Shown one piece after another: positions 26,397 to 34,460 of a stretch of 64,000 nucleotides of DNA; within the stretch, counting starts at the first letter, position 1, and every line of letters begins with the position of its first letter. The stretch is taken from positions 124,001 to 188,000 of the forward strand of contig JBFIES010000006.1 in the NCBI GenBank assembly GCA_041603235.1, written 5' to 3'. Under the pieces are notes generated by a model. That model was given only the letters and a program-made list of their open reading frames with translations. It was not told where the DNA came from and made no database searches. This DNA is from Panacagrimonas sp041603235 (lineage in GTDB: Bacteria > Pseudomonadota > Gammaproteobacteria > Nevskiales > Nevskiaceae). The translations under genes were made by a program, and so were the position numbers.

Positions 26397-27629
26397 ATGA
26401 AATATCACTGCCTCGGCGCGCTCGCGATCGGCCTTGCCCTGTCGGCCTGTGGAGGCGGAGGTAGCGGAAACAGCAATGTGCTTCCGGCGCCAACGCTGCC
26501 TTCTCCAGCGCCGTCCCCGGCTCCGAGCCCCGCTCCCGCTCCTGCACCCACGCCTGCTCCGGCTCCAACTCCCAGTCCTTCCCCGACGATATCGGCAGAG
26601 GCGGCGCTGGCGGCGAAGATGGGCAAGCCAGCCCGTTTGCTGATGGGTCTGGGCAGTGGCAACGATGTTGGCGCGATCATGTCGCAGGCGCTGAGCCCGG
26701 ATATTCTTGACCGCTACCTGCCTTTCTATCCCGGCCCCAACGGTTCCTGGGCCAACAACTTCGGATACTCAAGTACGCCTGGCACCTACGTCGACAGAAT
26801 TGCAGCAGAGGCAGACAGCCTCGGTGCGGTGCCGATGTTCACGCTTTATCAATTCATCTATGCCGGTGAAAACAATCCGGCGCTGCTGGACGATCGCGCC
26901 AGCATGCAGCTGATCTGGAACCAGACCGTCCTCTTGTTTGATCGCCTCGCGGCCTACAACAAACCCGCACTGGTGAACCTGGAGCCGGACTTCTGGGGCT
27001 ATGCGTATAACTTCTCACCCGGCGCGGACCCGAGCAGACGATTTGCCTGGGTCAACATCACACCGGACTGTGCCGCCTTGCCCAACACGATTGCCGGCAT
27101 CGGGCAGTGCATGGTGGCCATTGCGCGCAATCGCGCACCCAAGGCGCTGATCGGATTCCCGCCCTCGGATTTTGGGTTCGGTACGCAGAACGTGATTCGA
27201 TTCATGAAGGCCGTCGGCGCACAGCAGGCTGATTTCACCGTCATGCAGACCCTGGACCGCGACGCGGGTTGCTTCGAGGCCAGAGGCGCCGAATGCAATC
27301 GTCCGGGCAGCAACTGGTACTGGAGTGCCAGCCAGTTCGCGCAGCACTTTGCCGAAGCGCGCGCCTATCGCGATGGCATTGGCTTGCCCCTCATCTGGTG
27401 GCAGACCCCAATGGGTGTGCCTTCCATCCTGCCGGGCGGCCTCCCTCAACGCTGGCGGGATAATCGCGTCGATACCTTTCTGCGTAATCCACAGGCGCTG
27501 GTTGATGCCGGTGCAAGCGGTGTTGTTTTCGGTGCAGGCGCCGAGACGCAGACCGACATTGATACCGATGGTGGGCAGTTCCAGCAGCGCTGGCGGGACT
27601 ACATCGTTAGCCCGACACCGCTGCCGTAG
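26397..27629 (+). CDS. Barrel-like lipoprotein, paralogue of the exoprotein at 10348
   Basis: 410 residues from the ATG at 26397, with GGAA just upstream and a lipoprotein signal ending in LSAC (Cys18). Glycine-rich residues 19-24 and a Pro/Ala/Ser spacer (about residues 31-65, repeated PAP/APTP units) reach out to a domain at about 75-405. That domain matches the one at 10348: GLGSGNDV, YLPFYPG, LVNLEPDFWGYAYNF (Glu196), FPPSDFGFGTQNV, DRDAGCFEARG and WWQTPMGVPSI. It ends where the domain ends, without the tandem C-terminal module. So one catalytic-looking domain appears here on a lipid anchor and there on a secreted tag. Activity unknown; a glycosidase-like TIM barrel is only a guess. It follows the PepSY gene by 133 bases. 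Confidence 0.78.
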   Translation: MKYHCLGALAIGLALSACGGGGSGNSNVLPAPTLPSPAPSPAPSPAPAPAPTPAPAPTPSPSPTISAEAALAAKMGKPARLLMGLGSGNDVGAIMSQALSPDILDRYLPFYPGPNGSWANNFGYSSTPGTYVDRIAAEADSLGAVPMFTLYQFIYAGENNPALLDDRASMQLIWNQTVLLFDRLAAYNKPALVNLEPDFWGYAYNFSPGADPSRRFAWVNITPDCAALPNTIAGIGQCMVAIARNRAPKALIGFPPSDFGFGTQNVIRFMKAVGAQQADFTVMQTLDRDAGCFEARGAECNRPGSNWYWSASQFAQHFAEARAYRDGIGLPLIWWQTPMGVPSILPGGLPQRWRDNRVDTFLRNPQALVDAGASGVVFGAGAETQTDIDTDGGQFQQRWRDYIVSPTPLP

Positions 27630-27638
27630 TCGCATGGG

Positions 27639-27658
27639 ACGGCGGGGCTTCTCGCCGT
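27639..27658 (+). terminator. Short hairpin after the lipoprotein gene
   Basis: ACGGCG and CGCCGT form a 6-bp stem around an 8-base loop, 9 bases after the stop. No T-run follows. A weak candidate. Confidence 0.35.
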
Positions 27659-27674
27659 AATCTTCAATCGCCAA

Positions 27675-27705
27675 CAAAAAACCGCCCGCGCTTTCGCGCG
27701 GACGG
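27675..27705 (-). terminator. Intrinsic terminator of the beta-helix gene
   Basis: Read on the minus strand, CCGTCCGCGC pairs with GCGCGGGCGG (one mismatch) around the loop GAAA and is followed by a run of six T. It lies about 50 bases after the beta-helix stop. The best intrinsic terminator seen in the window. Confidence 0.8.
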
Positions 27706-27755
27706 TCTTCAGACTTCTATCGCAACCAGAGCTGCGATCAGTCAGCGCTTGAGAC

Positions 27756-29552
27756 TCAGAAGCCTCCCGCAGCGACCGGCTGAACGAGCGTACCATTCAG
27801 GCGGAACACGCCACCCGGCTGCGTAAACGCGTCAGGACCGACCGGCGCGGTGTTGCGTGCAATGCCGGTTCTGACGACAGTCATGGTGCCGGTGGAAGAA
27901 TTCCACAGGCCGCCGCCTTCGTTGGTGGCGGTATTGTCATATACGCCGCCCCGTGCGATCAGCACATTGCCCGCACCGGTCAGGTGCAGACCACCGCCGT
28001 TGCCCGGAGATGGACCGGTGTGATTCCCCAGCAGGGAGGTGTCAGACAGCGTGGTGTCGCCCGCATTGGCTTCCACACCACCACCGGCTCTTGATGCACT
28101 GTTTCCGGAGATGGTGGAGATTCGCACGGCCAGGGTGCCCTGATCATTAAAGATGCCGCCGCCGGAGCCGGACGCACCCGGAGCGAAGTTCGCGCCGATG
28201 GTGCTGCGGGTCACGGTCATGGTGCCGCCATTGTTGAACAGGCCGCCGCCTCCGTTAGTGGATTCCGCACCGTTCGCAGTATTGCCAATGACGGTGCTGG
28301 CCATGACCTTCATCTCGCCCGTGCTGTTCCACAAGCCGCCGCCTTCTGATGCCGCGGTATTGCCCGTCACGGTGGTCATGAAGATGTCGGCATTGCCGGC
28401 TCCGGTGATGTGCATGCCGCCGCCGTTGCCCGGAGCTGCGCCGGTACTGTTGCCGCTCAAGGTGAGCGAGCGCAGCGTGGTGTTGGCATTGTTGGCTTCA
28501 ATACCACCGCCGGCGCGCGACGCGCTGTTGCCCGAGATGGTGCCCATGGTCACGCTCAGGTCGCCCAGCGACAAGATGCCGCCGCCGGAACCCGATGTCC
28601 CCAATGCGGTGTTGTCGCTGATGACGGTGTTCTGGACGGTCATCGTGCCGCCATCATTGAACAGTCCGCCGCCGCCATTGTCGGCTGCGTCGCCATTGGC
28701 CTGGTTGGCCGAGATGTTGCTGCTGCGGATAAGCATGGTGCCGGTGGAGGAATTCCACAGCCCGCCGCCTTCGGAGGATGCAACGTTGTTGCTTGCGGTT
28801 GTACCCGTGACGTTCACGGTACCCGCACCTGTCAGATGGAACGCACCGCCATTGCCCGGAGCAGGACCGGCAAAGTTGCTGTCCATGGTGACCACGTTGA
28901 GCGTGGTCGATCCGGCATTGGCCTCAATAGCGCCGCCGGCGCGCACCGCCGTGTTGCCACTGAGCGTGCTGAAGCTGATGTTGGCCGTACCGCCGTTGTT
29001 GAAGATGGCACCGCCCGAGGCGCTTGCGCCGGTTACGGTGCTGGCACCGATCTGGGAATGATCGATATTGAGCGTGCCGGTGGATTGGATCGCGCCACCA
29101 CTCTCGGTGGAAGCAGGCTCACCGCGGCTCATGTTGACGTAGGACAGCGTGAGATTCGCGCCGATGTTGTCAAAGATGCGGTCTACGTTGGCGCCGTCGA
29201 TGACCGAGCCGTTGCCGATGATGGTGAGGGTGTCCGTGACGTCCAGATCGCCTGTGGCAGCGGCGTCTTCACTCTTGCCAGCGAGGCGCAGCCGATACAG
29301 CTGCGGACGCAGTTCAATGGTGTTGGCTCCGGGAAGCGCGTTGGCTTCCATGACTGCGGCGCGCAGCGAGCAGCGGCCGTTGGCGTCTTCGCAAAGGCCG
29401 TCGCCGGGTGAGGCATCGACGCTGTCTACCGCGGTATTCACGGTGACCATGTTGTTGACGACCATGCCGGCGTTCGCCAGCCCTGGTACGCCAAGCACCG
29501 CCCCGGCGGCAGCCATCGCCATCAGTTTGAGTTTGAATTGCTTGTTACGCAT
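27756..29552 (-). CDS. Secreted parallel beta-helix protein with 142-residue super-repeats
   Basis: 598 residues from the ATG at 29552 (AGGAG 8 bases upstream; an earlier in-frame ATG at 29651 lacks one). Signal peptide 1-28 (LMAMAAAGAVLGVPGLANA). A disulfide-like CSLRAAVMEAN segment at residues 61-71 is typical of the entry to such beta-helices. Then come rungs of the polymorphic outer-membrane-protein type (GGGLWNSS, GNTA, GGGLFN). The rungs are arranged in a higher-order repeat of 142 residues: EGGGLWNS at 261, 403 and 545, and GGxI near 181, 324 and 466. The third unit is incomplete. No autotransporter barrel or sorting signal is visible; the C-terminus is VQPVAAGGF. Function unknown, probably extracellular. 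Confidence 0.8.
   Translation of the reverse strand: MRNKQFKLKLMAMAAAGAVLGVPGLANAGMVVNNMVTVNTAVDSVDASPGDGLCEDANGRCSLRAAVMEANALPGANTIELRPQLYRLRLAGKSEDAAATGDLDVTDTLTIIGNGSVIDGANVDRIFDNIGANLTLSYVNMSRGEPASTESGGAIQSTGTLNIDHSQIGASTVTGASASGGAIFNNGGTANISFSTLSGNTAVRAGGAIEANAGSTTLNVVTMDSNFAGPAPGNGGAFHLTGAGTVNVTGTTASNNVASSEGGGLWNSSTGTMLIRSSNISANQANGDAADNGGGGLFNDGGTMTVQNTVISDNTALGTSGSGGGILSLGDLSVTMGTISGNSASRAGGGIEANNANTTLRSLTLSGNSTGAAPGNGGGMHITGAGNADIFMTTVTGNTAASEGGGLWNSTGEMKVMASTVIGNTANGAESTNGGGGLFNNGGTMTVTRSTIGANFAPGASGSGGGIFNDQGTLAVRISTISGNSASRAGGGVEANAGDTTLSDTSLLGNHTGPSPGNGGGLHLTGAGNVLIARGGVYDNTATNEGGGLWNSSTGTMTVVRTGIARNTAPVGPDAFTQPGGVFRLNGTLVQPVAAGGF
27843..29015 (-). repeat. Two and three-quarter copies of a 142-residue coding super-repeat
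   Basis: Coding tandem repeat inside the beta-helix gene: residues about 180-322, 323-463 and 464-570. Each copy has the same order of rungs: GGxIF/L, SGNxAxRAGGxxEAN, APGNGGxxHxTGAG, EGGGLWNSxTG, NGGGGLFNxGGTMTV. This is a single unit of about 426 bases repeated in tandem. Confidence 0.75.
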
Positions 29553-29711
29553 TTGTTTCTCCTGGATACATGAGTGCTCTAGGATTTCTAGAGGGGTCAC
29601 CAGATGCAGCGTGACGGTAGTACGTGCGCCCGGGAGCGGCGAAGGTTTCATCGCCTAAAACTATTTCTGCGATTCGGCGTACTCAGTGCCAGAGCAGTCA
29701 AATTTTGTCTG

Positions 29712-29773
29712 GGCCATCCTTATGGCCTCGCCCGGCTGCAAGCTGGGCGGGCAAAGTCGGCTGACCCGACTTT
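29712..29773 (+). promoter_or_regulatory. Three consecutive hairpins in the 5' leader of the CHRD gene
   Basis: Read on the plus strand: GGCCAT-ATGGCC (29712-29727), CGCCCGGCT-AGCTGGGCG with one G-T wobble (29729-29749), and AAAGTCGG-CCGACTTT (29753-29773), the last followed by another T. They are packed into 62 bases and end about 15 bases before the ribosome site. This looks like a structured leader, with the last hairpin able to act as an attenuator. I do not recognise a known riboswitch; a distant resemblance of GGGCAAAG to the class I cyclic-di-GMP motif is not enough to call it. Confidence 0.4.
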
Positions 29774-29799
29774 TACCTATTTACTGTGGAGAACAAAAA

Positions 29800-30306
29800 A
29801 TGAAGACAACAATCCGCGCTGTGTCGCTGGTGGCAATGGCACTGAGCTCAGGCGCTGCCATGGCGGTGCAACCCAATGGTTTCATCGCAGCGGCGACGCC
29901 TTCACAGGAATCCAGCCACAATCCGAGTATCGCCAACCCTGAGCTGGTGCCCAGTTGCGTTGCCAGCTTCCGCATCGCGAACAGCGACACCCTGGTATTT
30001 CGCATTCGCTGCGCCAACATCAGTGATGTCACCGCCGCGCATATTCATGGTCCTGCGCCGGCTGATGTCTCTGGCCCGGTTATCGTGACGCTCAGTGGTC
30101 CCATGTCTGGCGAAGTTGTGGGTGTTCTGGCCGCAGGGACCATCACCCGCAGCGGCCTGGGCAGCACTGCCTATGACGCACTGCTGGCGGACATGAAGGC
30201 CGATCTGACCTATCTCAACGTCCACACCTCGGCAAACCCGGCCGGTGAAGTGCGTGGGCAGATCACGCCGGTACGACTGCCGGATGGTCCGCAGCTGGTG
30301 TTCTGA
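29800..30306 (+). CDS. Secreted CHRD-domain protein
   Basis: 168 residues from the ATG at 29800 (TGGAG upstream; an earlier in-frame ATG at 29686 would lie in the structured leader). Signal peptide of about 22 residues ending AAMA. The mature part has the CHRD pattern: LVFRIRCANISDVTAAHIHG, then GPVIVTLSG, an AAGTITRS strand, and YLNVHTSANPAGEVRGQI. CHRD domains were named from chordin and occur in bacterial exoproteins of unknown role. It is divergent from the beta-helix gene (247 bases between starts) and ended by a strong hairpin. Confidence 0.85.
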   Translation: MKTTIRAVSLVAMALSSGAAMAVQPNGFIAAATPSQESSHNPSIANPELVPSCVASFRIANSDTLVFRIRCANISDVTAAHIHGPAPADVSGPVIVTLSGPMSGEVVGVLAAGTITRSGLGSTAYDALLADMKADLTYLNVHTSANPAGEVRGQITPVRLPDGPQLVF

Positions 30307-30317
30307 GCCTGATCTCC

Positions 30318-30354
30318 AGAGCCTCCGGAGCCCGCATCAAGGCCCGGAGGCTCT
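30318..30354 (+). terminator. Perfect 11-bp hairpin after the CHRD gene
   Basis: AGAGCCTCCGG and CCGGAGGCTCT flank a 15-base loop, starting 12 bases after the stop. It touches the stop codon of the converging minus-strand gene and may serve both directions. Confidence 0.6.
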
Positions 30355-31252
30355 ATCTTGGGGAGCTCAGCGCGCGCGGCATGCGAAAAAATTTCGCGAT
30401 CCGGCCCTCTGTGCCAATGAGAAGGGACATGCCTTCCTGATTCCAGGCGACGGACTCGATGCCTCGCACCCGAGGCAGACGAAGCTGACGTCGCGGGCGT
30501 TGCACGGCTGACTGCCAGGTCTGGCCCGGATCGCGCGAAAAGATCGAAAGATGCCCAGTCCCGGATAACGCCAGATTCAGGCCATCAGCAGACAGGTCCA
30601 TCGCGGTAGGGGTGTCGCGGCTACGCGGCGAGAAAGCCGGGATATCGGCAATCCTCTTGGCAGTGTGGACCCGCCCGGACTCCGCATCCAGCGGCAGGCT
30701 GTACAAGCCGCCAGGCCTTCGCCCCTTGTCCGCAAGCAGGATTTGCCGATTCTGAACGTCGACAGCAAGGGCTTCGCAGTCACGCGAGCCACCTTCAAAC
30801 CGAAAGCGGATGATTCTTTCAGGCGCAACACGACTCGCCCCGGGCGCAGGCTCGCGCAGCAGGATCAGGGAAACCTCAGAGCGCAGCCGGAAGTTGTTTC
30901 CGGTATCGGCCACCAGCAGATAGGCAATGCCGTCAAGTTGGAAGCTGGCGAGGTCTTCCCAGTCGCGGTTCAGGACCTGACTGATCGCAATCTCCCGGAC
31001 CAAGTTCAGGTTTTCGTCCAGCTCAAACAGACTTGCCGCGTGTCCGCTGTCATTGAGCGCCCAGTGATGATTCTGCTGCAAACCGGACGCCGCCAGGCCA
31101 GAAAGCTCGCTCAGCCCGGGAATCTCTCGCTCCCCGAGTGATGAAAACGCCGTCCCAGCAGCGTTTGAGGCCGGAAACGGCAGCAAAAACAGCAGCAAGA
31201 CGAGGCCGATCAGCCGCGCAGGATCAACATTAAGTCCCGGCGCTAAGTCCAT
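30353..31252 (-). CDS. Secreted propeller-like protein of unknown function
   Basis: 299 residues from the ATG at 31252; a TTG at 31273 is the alternative start. A hydrophobic signal segment (LIGLVLLLFLLPFPASNAAG) is followed by repeated strand motifs: LSELSGLAAS, HHWALNDSG, DWEDLASFQLDG, YLLVADTGNN, DCEALAVDV and RGIESVAWNQEG. The WEDLA and ADTGNN blocks resemble SdiA-regulated or phytase-like beta-propellers, but the family is not certain. No catalytic residues can be named. It is transcribed away from thiD and its 3' end meets the CHRD terminator. Confidence 0.6.
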   Translation of the reverse strand: MDLAPGLNVDPARLIGLVLLLFLLPFPASNAAGTAFSSLGEREIPGLSELSGLAASGLQQNHHWALNDSGHAASLFELDENLNLVREIAISQVLNRDWEDLASFQLDGIAYLLVADTGNNFRLRSEVSLILLREPAPGASRVAPERIIRFRFEGGSRDCEALAVDVQNRQILLADKGRRPGGLYSLPLDAESGRVHTAKRIADIPAFSPRSRDTPTAMDLSADGLNLALSGTGHLSIFSRDPGQTWQSAVQRPRRQLRLPRVRGIESVAWNQEGMSLLIGTEGRIAKFFRMPRALSSPR

Positions 31253-31587
31253 GCTGTGGAAGAAGAACTTCAAGATGCCCCCAGACTCTGTGGATAAGCT
31301 TGTTCAAAACCCATCCGGCGTTGCCATAAGTTACCGCTCTGCCTACTATTTCTGCCAACAGGGCAGATAGTGTCCAAAGATATTTTTATCAATTGTTTCA
31401 GTGCCATACTCGATTTTCATAGCGTCTTTGCAGATTTGTGACGTTGCAAGTCGTGGATTTTTATGGTCCTCCCCCGAACTGTGCATAAGCAATCTGCCCG
31501 TGTTGCGTTGCAGCAAGATAACACCGGGCGGTTTCCCGTCGCCGCAAGGCTTGCACAAGCCTCCCGACTCCCCCTATATGCCACCGT
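31253..31587. other. Non-coding stretch with two DnaA-box matches
   Basis: 335 bases between divergent starts (the propeller gene and thiD). It holds TGTGGATAA at 31289-31297 and TGTGCATAA at 31490-31498, both exact matches to the DnaA-box consensus on the same strand, and an AT-rich middle part (about 31370-31470). I see no TPP riboswitch before thiD. Short open frames here are not supported. Confidence 0.5.
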
Positions 31588-32403
31588 ATGGAACCCATCC
31601 CCCAAGACCGGCCCCCTCCCGAATCCAATCGCAGCGTCTGTGTCCTCTGCTTGTCGGGTCATGATCCGGTGGGCGGTGCCGGCCTGCAGGCCGACCAGGA
31701 GGCCATTTCGGCCCTTGGCGTGCACCCTGTTGGTGTTGTGACCGCCCTGACCCAACAGGACACCCGTAACGTACAGGCCAGCCTGGCGACCGAGCCGGAC
31801 TGGATGGAGCAGAGCCTGAGAATTCTGGCGGCCGACTGCGACATCCGCGCAGTGAAGATCGGCCTCATCGGCGGTGCTGCGCAGGTGCCGGTGATCGCTG
31901 CCCTGATCGATCAGCTGCAGGTTCCCGTGGTGCTGGATCCTGTGCTGCGGGCTGGCGGCGGGGCCAATCTTGCCGGGCAGGCCCTGCAAGACGCCATGCT
32001 CGACCAGCTCCTGCCCAGAACCTGGGTGCTGACACCCAATGCGGCCGAAGCGCGGCGTCTGGTGCCATCTGCACAAGACTTGGATCAATGTGCGCAGGCC
32101 CTGCTGGATCGCGGCTGCCGCCACGTGCTCATCACCGGTGGTGACGAGCCGGACGAGCAGGTACTCAACACCTTGTACTCCGCTGACCAGCCATCGATCC
32201 AATACCGCTGGCCGCGTTTGCCGGAGACCTTTCATGGCGCCGGTTGCACCTTGGCCTCTGCGCTGGCGGCGCGTCTGAGTCAGGGGTTAGCTCCTGCTGA
32301 GGCAGTGCTCAGCGCGCAGGAATTTGTTCAGGGCGCCTTGCAGCGAGCGCGAAAAATCGGTCGCGGACGGCGTATCCCGGGGCGCGTGTTGTCCCATGGA
32401 TAG
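31588..32403 (+). CDS. thiD: Hydroxymethylpyrimidine/phosphomethylpyrimidine kinase
   Basis: Phosphorylates HMP and HMP-phosphate to HMP-diphosphate in thiamine synthesis. 271 residues, normal for the family. Motifs of the ribokinase-like fold: SGHDPVGGAGLQAD near the start, GVVTALTQQDT, VVLDPVLRAGGG, TPNAAEARRL, and the anion-hole and catalytic region FHGAGCTLASALAA with Cys220. The end overlaps the thiE start by 8 bases, so the two are translationally coupled. Genes for HMP synthesis (thiC) are not in the window. Confidence 0.93.
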   Translation: MEPIPQDRPPPESNRSVCVLCLSGHDPVGGAGLQADQEAISALGVHPVGVVTALTQQDTRNVQASLATEPDWMEQSLRILAADCDIRAVKIGLIGGAAQVPVIAALIDQLQVPVVLDPVLRAGGGANLAGQALQDAMLDQLLPRTWVLTPNAAEARRLVPSAQDLDQCAQALLDRGCRHVLITGGDEPDEQVLNTLYSADQPSIQYRWPRLPETFHGAGCTLASALAARLSQGLAPAEAVLSAQEFVQGALQRARKIGRGRRIPGRVLSHG

Positions 32404-33022
32404 GCCTTCGCTGCGCGGTCTTTACGCAATTACGCCGGATGCGTCACGGCAGGCCCCGGGCTGGCTCGAAGCTCGCGTCGAAGCTGCCCTGATCGGCGGT
32501 GCCCGACTGATCCAGTATCGTGACAAGCACGATGATCATCCCCGCCGCCGAGCCTGCGCACTGGCCCTGCGCCGCCTGTGCAGGCGATATCAGGCCCTGC
32601 TGATCATCAATGACGATGTCGACCTCGCCCTGAGCGTGGAAGCCGACGGCGTTCACCTTGGGCTCGATGACATGCCGCTGATGCAGGCCCGCGCCATGCT
32701 CGGCCCACAGGCCGTCATCGGGGTCACCTGTGCAGATTCGGTAGAGCGTGCTCTGGCGGCCAGCGAAGGTGGCGCGGACTATCTCGCTCTTGGTGCCTTC
32801 TTCCCCAGCGCGACCAAGCCCGATGCCCGCCACGCCAGCCTCGCCTTACTGGAACAGGTGCGCAGCCTGAGCAGCCTGCCCATCTGTGCCATCGGCGGCA
32901 TCACGCCGGGTCGCGCAGGTGACCTGATCCGTGCAGGAGCAGACCTGATTGCGGCAGTTGAAGGTGTTTTCGCGGCAGATGACGTAAAAGCCGCCGCGCA
33001 GGCCTACGCCGGCCAGTTTTGA
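32396..33022 (+). CDS. thiE: Thiamine-phosphate synthase
   Basis: Joins HMP-diphosphate and thiazole phosphate to thiamine phosphate. 208 residues from the ATG at 32396, which overlaps the thiD stop. TIM-barrel motifs: LIQYRDKHDD, LLIINDDVDLAL, GVHLGLDDM, IGVTCAD, GADYLALGAFFPSATK and AIGGITP. These cover the diphosphate and metal-binding positions expected in ThiE. A hairpin with T-run follows. Product of the thiD-thiE operon. Confidence 0.93.
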   Translation: MDRPSLRGLYAITPDASRQAPGWLEARVEAALIGGARLIQYRDKHDDHPRRRACALALRRLCRRYQALLIINDDVDLALSVEADGVHLGLDDMPLMQARAMLGPQAVIGVTCADSVERALAASEGGADYLALGAFFPSATKPDARHASLALLEQVRSLSSLPICAIGGITPGRAGDLIRAGADLIAAVEGVFAADDVKAAAQAYAGQF

Positions 33023-33045
33023 CATCTGCGCCTACCGGGCTCGGG

Positions 33046-33082
33046 AATTGCCCGCGAGGCAGCCCATGACGGGCGAATTTTT
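33046..33082 (+). terminator. Terminator after thiE
   Basis: AATTGCCCG pairs with CGGGCGAATT (one bulged G) around a 15-base loop and runs into TTTT. It starts 24 bases after the thiE stop. Confidence 0.6.
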
Positions 33083-33171
33083 GGGCGGTTCGAGGTCGGG
33101 AATCATGAATGTGCGAGCCGATCACCTCCGCCGTCCGTAGAATCCGCAGTCCGCCCGCATAGCTGACCCGC

Positions 33172-34452
33172 ATGTCTGAATCAGAATCGCAGTTCGAACG
33201 CGCGCAGCGCCACATCCCGGGAGGGGTGAATTCGCCCGTGCGCGCCTTCAAATCCGTTGGTGGCACGCCGCCCTTCATCGCCCGCGCTGAAGGGGCTTAT
33301 CTGCACGACATCGATGGTAAGTCGTATATCGATTTCGTCGGTTCCTGGGGGCCGATGATCCTGGGCCATCAGCACCCTGCCGTGGTGGAAGCCGTGAGTC
33401 GTCAGGCCGGCATCGGCATGTCTTTCGGCGCGCCGACTGTCGCCGAGATCGAGATGGCCGAGCTGCTGTGCGCGCGTGTGCCGCACATGGATATGGTGCG
33501 TCTGTGCTCCAGCGGTACGGAAGCCACCATGTCCGCCTTGCGCCTCGCGCGCGGCTATACCGGCCGCGACCGCATCCTGAAATTTGAAGGTTGCTATCAC
33601 GGTCACGGTGACTCTTTGCTGGTCAAGGCTGGCTCTGGTCTGCTGACCTTCGGCGTGCCCACGTCACCGGGCGTGCCCGCAGAACTGGCCAAGCTCACGC
33701 TGACCGCGACCTATAACGACCTCAAATCGGCGGCGGCCCTTTTTGCCGCCAATCCGGACTCCATCGCCTGCGTCATCGTCGAGCCGGTGGCCGGAAACAT
33801 GAATTGCGTGCCGCCCGCGAATGATTTCCTGCACGGGCTGCGCAAACTCTGCGACGAGTACGGCGCCTTGCTGATCTTTGATGAGGTCATGAGCGGCTTT
33901 CGCGTGGACGCGCGCAGCGCCACCGGCCTGTACGGCGTGGCACCTGACCTCATCACGCTCGGCAAGATCATCGGCGGCGGCCTGCCGGTGGGCGCCTTTG
34001 GTGGTCGCCGCGATGTCATGGAAAAACTGGCGCCCCTGGGGCCGGTCTATCAGGCGGGAACCCTGTCGGGGAATCCGCTCGCGGTGTCGGCCGGGCTGGC
34101 TCTGCTGCGGGCGCTCGACGATGAGGCGATCTACGAGCGACTCAAGACAAACACCGCGACCCTGTGCGCCGGTCTGCAACAGGCGGCCAGCGAGGCGGGC
34201 ATCGATTTCTGCACCACGCAGGTGGGCAGCATGTTCGGCATGTTCTTTTCCAAGGGGCCGATCCGCGGCTTAGACGAAGTCAGCGCCTGCGATGCTTCGC
34301 GCTTTCGTCAATTCTTCCACCTGATGCTGGATCGCGGCATTTATCTCGCACCTTCGTCCTTCGAGGCTGGTTTCGTGTCCGCGGCCCACGGTGAGCAAGA
34401 GATCGAGCTGACTCTGAAAGCTGCGCGCGAAAGCTTCGCCCAACTCGACTAA
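33172..34452 (+). CDS. hemL: Glutamate-1-semialdehyde 2,1-aminomutase
   Basis: PLP enzyme that converts glutamate-1-semialdehyde to 5-aminolevulinate in the C5 pathway of tetrapyrrole synthesis. 426 residues, the usual length. Motifs: RHIPGGVNSPVRAFKSVGG near the N-terminus, CYHGHGDSLLVKAGSG, FDEVMSGFR, and the PLP lysine Lys265 in TLGKIIGGGLPVGAFGG, and QAGTLSGNPLA. The next gene begins 8 bases after the stop, so they may be co-transcribed. Confidence 0.95.
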   Translation: MSESESQFERAQRHIPGGVNSPVRAFKSVGGTPPFIARAEGAYLHDIDGKSYIDFVGSWGPMILGHQHPAVVEAVSRQAGIGMSFGAPTVAEIEMAELLCARVPHMDMVRLCSSGTEATMSALRLARGYTGRDRILKFEGCYHGHGDSLLVKAGSGLLTFGVPTSPGVPAELAKLTLTATYNDLKSAAALFAANPDSIACVIVEPVAGNMNCVPPANDFLHGLRKLCDEYGALLIFDEVMSGFRVDARSATGLYGVAPDLITLGKIIGGGLPVGAFGGRRDVMEKLAPLGPVYQAGTLSGNPLAVSAGLALLRALDDEAIYERLKTNTATLCAGLQQAASEAGIDFCTTQVGSMFGMFFSKGPIRGLDEVSACDASRFRQFFHLMLDRGIYLAPSSFEAGFVSAAHGEQEIELTLKAARESFAQLD

Positions 34453-34460
34453 GCCAGCTG

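Noticed and set aside
28153..29411. Plus-strand open frames opposite the beta-helix gene
   Set aside because: Pro-rich repeats that are the reverse of Gly/Asn-rich beta-helix codons; the minus strand has signal peptide, ribosome site and terminator.
31346..31558. 70-codon minus-strand frame in the thiD leader
   Set aside because: No ribosome site or similarity, and it overlaps the DnaA-box region.
31499..31587. TPP riboswitch before thiD
   Set aside because: The CUGAGA and ACCUGAUCUGG elements of the thi-box were looked for and are absent.
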